Assembly (NCBI GenBank): GCA_007449985.2
Contig: VIIQ02000153.1
Coordinates: 1-64,000 of the forward strand
Origin: Desmodesmus armatus
Taxonomy: Eukaryota; Chlorophyta; Chlorophyceae; Sphaeropleales; Scenedesmaceae
Length of the DNA: 64,000 nucleotides
Reading direction: 5' to 3'
Both the position numbers and the translations under genes were made by a program. The notes under the pieces are model-generated. The model was not told the DNA's origin. It saw only the letters and a list, made by a program, of their open reading frames with translations, and searched no databases. Every line of letters starts with the position of its first letter. Within the stretch, counting starts at the first letter, position 1. Positions 61,384 to 64,000 of the stretch are shown here, piece by piece.

Positions 61384-63484
61384 GGGGGGCCAGTGCAGAC
61401 ATTGTTACCAGCATGTCTGCACCTAACATACTTTAGTGCTTCACAAATAGCACAGTCACCTCAAACGGCACACCTGCGCCCTGACCAGTGGCCTACGAGC
61501 TCAATCACGCGCCATCAGTGTCAATGACACTCCAGGTACGCTGATAACTCGGTACTACCTGAGGCTGTTCATGTGCAGGGGGGCAGGTTGGTGGGGGTGG
61601 GGGGTAGGATCCTGAGGCGGTTGGGCAGTGCAGATGTTGTCAGCAGCATGTCTGCAACTACAAACGATATTGCACGGACAGCTCACTCAGATGCAACGGT
61701 CCTCCTGGGCCCCCATCAGCGGCCTTTGACCTCCACCAAGCTCATCAGTGCTATGCTGCTGATGCTGCTGCTGTTTGTGCGCTGTTGCTGCGCTGCTGCT
61801 GCTGCTGCTGCAGGATGGTTGGTATGGCACCTCTGCCATCAAGCGTGAGTACCTGGCAGCCAATGTGTACTTTGACAGAGACACACTGGTGTTGGACACA
61901 AACAAGGCCAAGCAGGTCACATTCTCGGTGAGTGGTTTGCACAAAAGGTTGCGGAAGCAGCACCCATGGTGTGCTGCTGATGCAGTCACAACACAACATA
62001 ACCCACACGTCAGGTATCAACGGTCTGTCAGGCCGACTTGGCCTAATCAAGCTTGAAGGTGTTGTTGTGTGGCAGGTCTTGTGCTGACATGCGAAGTGTG
62101 GCTGGCTGAGCTTGATAAGTTGGACGACATCACGCCGTTGCACAGACACGCGCCTCAGCACTGACGCACCTCTCCCTCAGCACCTTCAGCAATGGTGTAT
62201 CATTTTCTGCCACCGTCGCCGCCACCGCCGCTGCTGCTGCTGTATTCACGCCGCCTCCCAGGTCACCTTCACTGTCCCGGTTGCCCTCAGGAAGCAGGCG
62301 CTGCTGTACAGCGGCCTCATCGAGTTGCAGTCAGACGACCCCGCTGTCCCATCCCTGGTCGTGCCGTACCAGGGCTTCTCGCAGCCGATGTCGAACCTCC
62401 GCGTTCCCGCGCGCGTCGATCCCGATCAGGACATTATCCTATCGGCAACGCTCGAAAAGTTCGGCAACTCCATCTGTTACGCGCCGAGATCGAAGCCGAA
62501 ATTTATTAATGCGATCTTGGACGCACAGGCGGAGGTTCCGGGGGTGTGCACCGGCGGCATCACAAGGCGCGACAACAGCACCCTGGACGTTTCGTTGGGA
62601 GTGTTGCGGAAGTTCCCAGAGTGCTCCCTGCGTGTTACTCTGGTCCCGGAGCTGGCACTGAAAGCGTGAGTGTTGTGCGGTTGGCAGTCAGCCAGGGCAG
62701 GGGTTACGATGTGCCTCAGTGGTTTGAGTCTTTGGTCCAGCCAACAGTGCAGTACGCAGCAGGGTACACGATTGTGCTCAGACCCTGACGTGGCTCGCAT
62801 GTCTTCATTTGTCACGTCCTGTGCTGGACTGACCTGTAACCAACCTCCACCCCTTCTTTTGCATCAACAGGATTGTCCCGGTCGTTACAGACGCAGCAGG
62901 TGAAACTCTGGGCACCATTCCAGAGCTGGACATGTCCTCCGGCAACAGCCTGTCCACCGCAGGGGAGATCTGGAGCACCTGCCTGCACTTTGACGGCTCC
63001 TATACAGATGCTGCGGGGCAGAAGCAGAACTTGAGTGTTGCTGAGAGCTACGGCCTGCACGTGCGCATGTATGGACCGCTGGCAGCAGCTGATGTTGCAC
63101 TGGGGCTGCCTCGGCCAATGTCGGAGGTGAGGGGAAGGGGCAAGGTGACGGGGGGGGGGGGAGGGGTGAAGCTAGAGGGGCAGGGGTGGAGTAACAGCAA
63201 CATGGGGACTTGTCAAATGGGGCCAGGAAGGAATGGAAGGCAGGGCATGATCCAGACGGACCTTGGTGTGGTCTTGGTGGCTAGGAACGGAGGTGCAACT
63301 CGAATGGGTATGAGGGGTATGACACCTGCTCAGTAGTGCTTACAACCAGTGAGACAGGGTGTGATTGTGACCTCTTGTGAGGGCCCCAGGCTGAATGACA
63401 TGTCGTCGGCTTACGTGCTGTGCGGCTGCCTTGCTTCTATGTTTGCAGGTCCCCATTCGTGGCAGGTTCAAAGTTGTTGAGTAA
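54520..63484 (+). CDS. Secreted subtilisin-like serine protease B (peptidase S8)
   Basis: A secreted endopeptidase and paralogue of subtilase A. Exons: 54520-54987, 56850-57088, 57538-57673, 57977-58189, 59047-59250, 59938-60028, 60511-60717, 61090-61274, 61814-61927, 62262-62665, 62871-63126, 63449-63484; 850 residues with no frame problem. Signal peptide in MARHLATLLVTTMLLCCW.., inhibitor-like propeptide in exon 1, acidic linker, then Asp229 (CVIDTG), His287 (MGHGTMVAS), oxyanion Asn375 (KAAGNSG) and Ser453 (GTSFSSPY). The C-terminal half is beta-rich with SLVVPYQGFSQPMSNL, as in Vpr-type subtilases. Exons 4, 6 and 7 have the same lengths as in A (213, 91, 207). Three introns of A are missing here, and the intron between the two halves of the LQ|DGWYGT region is placed differently. 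All catalytic residues are present, so it should be active. A role in cell-wall release is possible but not shown. Confidence 0.95.
54955..55620 (+). repeat. ~300-base tandem duplication at subtilase B exon 1 donor
   Basis: The end of exon 1 with its donor and about 270 bases of intron (54955-55255) recur diverged at about 55305-55620, including 'aagaaagtgtggtacgc', the GTGAGTGT donor and 'ttggggcagcagacaca'. Confidence 0.85.
55645..55892 (+). repeat. Two intronic (CAG)n runs in subtilase B intron 1
   Basis: CAG/AGC runs at 55645-55718 and 55832-55892, about 25 and 20 units, separated by about 110 bases. Here CAG, not CTG, is on the gene strand. Confidence 0.9.
57427..57465 (+). repeat. Acceptor-side copy of subtilase B exon 3
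   Basis: CAG followed by about 38 bases encoding PLYGDCKALNT then a stop, copying the true exon start at 57538. Confidence 0.85.
58235..58439 (+). repeat. Donor-side copies of subtilase B exon 4
   Basis: The end of exon 4 (RDGCDIINLSLATGSGYADW, true end 58189) recurs at about 58235-58311 with a GTGAG donor and, shorter, at 58413-58439 with GTGAT. Confidence 0.9.
58814..58898 (+). repeat. (CT)n dinucleotide run
   Basis: About 35 CT units with a short interruption, in the intron before subtilase B exon 5. Confidence 0.95.
60352..60440 (+). repeat. Acceptor-side copy of subtilase B catalytic-Ser exon
   Basis: CAG followed by a degraded copy of exon 7's start (GTSFSSP.., then frame lost by small insertions), about 160 bases before the true exon at 60511. 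Confidence 0.85.
60881..60960 (+). repeat. Acceptor-side copy of subtilase B exon 8, AG lost
   Basis: About 80 bases copying the start of exon 8 (IQAHAFLTNKAELSPIMVQL; true 61090). The acceptor dinucleotide is changed (ccgtgg instead of ccag), so it should not be spliced. Confidence 0.85.
61483..61534 (+). repeat. Donor-side copy of subtilase B exon 8
   Basis: About 52 bases copying the exon 8 end (VAYELNHAPSVSMTLQ, true end 61274) with a GTACG donor. A long G run (about 61331-61382) lies between it and the original. Confidence 0.88.
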
Positions 63485-64000
63485 GCCAGCAGCAGCAGCA
63501 CCACCAGGCGCGGTTGATTTGATCCAGCAGTGACAACCCCCAGTACAGCAGGATGTGGAGCGCTGCTGTTGGTGGCTGCTCTTGAGTGCAGCAGCAACCG
63601 CAGCAGCAGCAGCGACGGCTGCCGCGGCAGGAGCAGCAGCGGCGGCTGCAGCAGCAGCAAAGGCTGTCTCAGCACACCCTAAAAGCTGCAGGCTGCTTTG
63701 GGCAGCACTCTGTTAGGCAGCAGGCATGGTGGTTTTGGACTAAGACCGTCTTGCTGCAACGGGGCGAAGAGGTACACCCCAGCGAGCTGAGGGTCCAACT
63801 GGTGTGAGTGAAGCATGCTGTGGTGTGCTATGCTGTGCTGCGTCACCTGCGACACCAGCTGCATCAGCTGCCTTATGCAGCTCTCCAGCAGCCTTGTGCG
63901 GTTTTTCAGTATCATCTTGCGGTTTTTTTGTTACAGCGGTAGGCAGCGTGTGCGACTTGTTTCGTTGCCACATCGCTCCCAGTCAGCAACCGGGTCGCCC
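63485..64000. other. 3' flank of subtilase B
   Basis: No further gene is supported. The sequence is CAG-rich and probably 3' UTR. It is cut by the window end. Confidence 0.4.

Overview
The window is nuclear DNA of a eukaryote, most likely a chlorophyte green alga of the Chlamydomonadales/Sphaeropleales type. The evidence is interrupted genes with spliceosomal introns (GT-AG, plus one GC-AG), very abundant CAG/CTG runs that encode poly-Gln, poly-Ala or poly-Ser, long G/C homopolymer runs inside introns, and a gene set of plant/algal character. The exact genus cannot be told from the sequence. There is no sign of a prokaryotic operon, a CRISPR array or a virus.

Seven multi-exon genes can be reconstructed, and splice phases check at nearly every junction. 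(1) 9385->1650, minus: a roughly 1,900-residue Ser/Thr kinase of the AMPK/MARK/SnRK class, with a huge low-complexity N-terminus and a UBA-like segment after the kinase domain. (2) 9742->13050, plus: a cystinosin (PQ-loop lysosomal cystine transporter) homologue, divergent from the kinase. (3) 21590->17692, minus: a two-RRM nuclear/nucleolar RNA-binding protein like plant PHIP1. (4) 25286->35159, plus: a secreted subtilase, here subtilase A. (5) 36928->49907, plus: a MATE transporter of the plastid DTX44/45 type. (6) 53719->51431, minus: isopentenyl phosphate kinase, divergent from (7). (7) 54520->63484, plus: a second secreted subtilase, B, a paralogue of A. Two short unidentified exons lie at 22123-22485 (minus) and a possible small two-helix membrane protein at 23593-23931. 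The genes do not form one pathway. The only clear relationship is the subtilase A/B paralogy.

The most unusual feature is what fills the introns. In six of the seven genes, copies of the edge of an exon together with its splice site are tandemly repeated into the neighbouring intron. Donor-side copies lie downstream of the exon and acceptor-side copies lie upstream. The extreme case is MATE intron 2 (38376-40497), with 16 decoy copies of the exon-3 acceptor and exon start before the one that fits, arranged in a higher-order repeat with telomere-like CCCTAAA spacers. Subtilase A has more introns than B, and two of its three extra introns carry such copies, which fits intron birth by tandem duplication.

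Subtilase A and the kinase each show two apparent one-base losses. They may be assembly errors or real lesions; the other five models are frame-clean.
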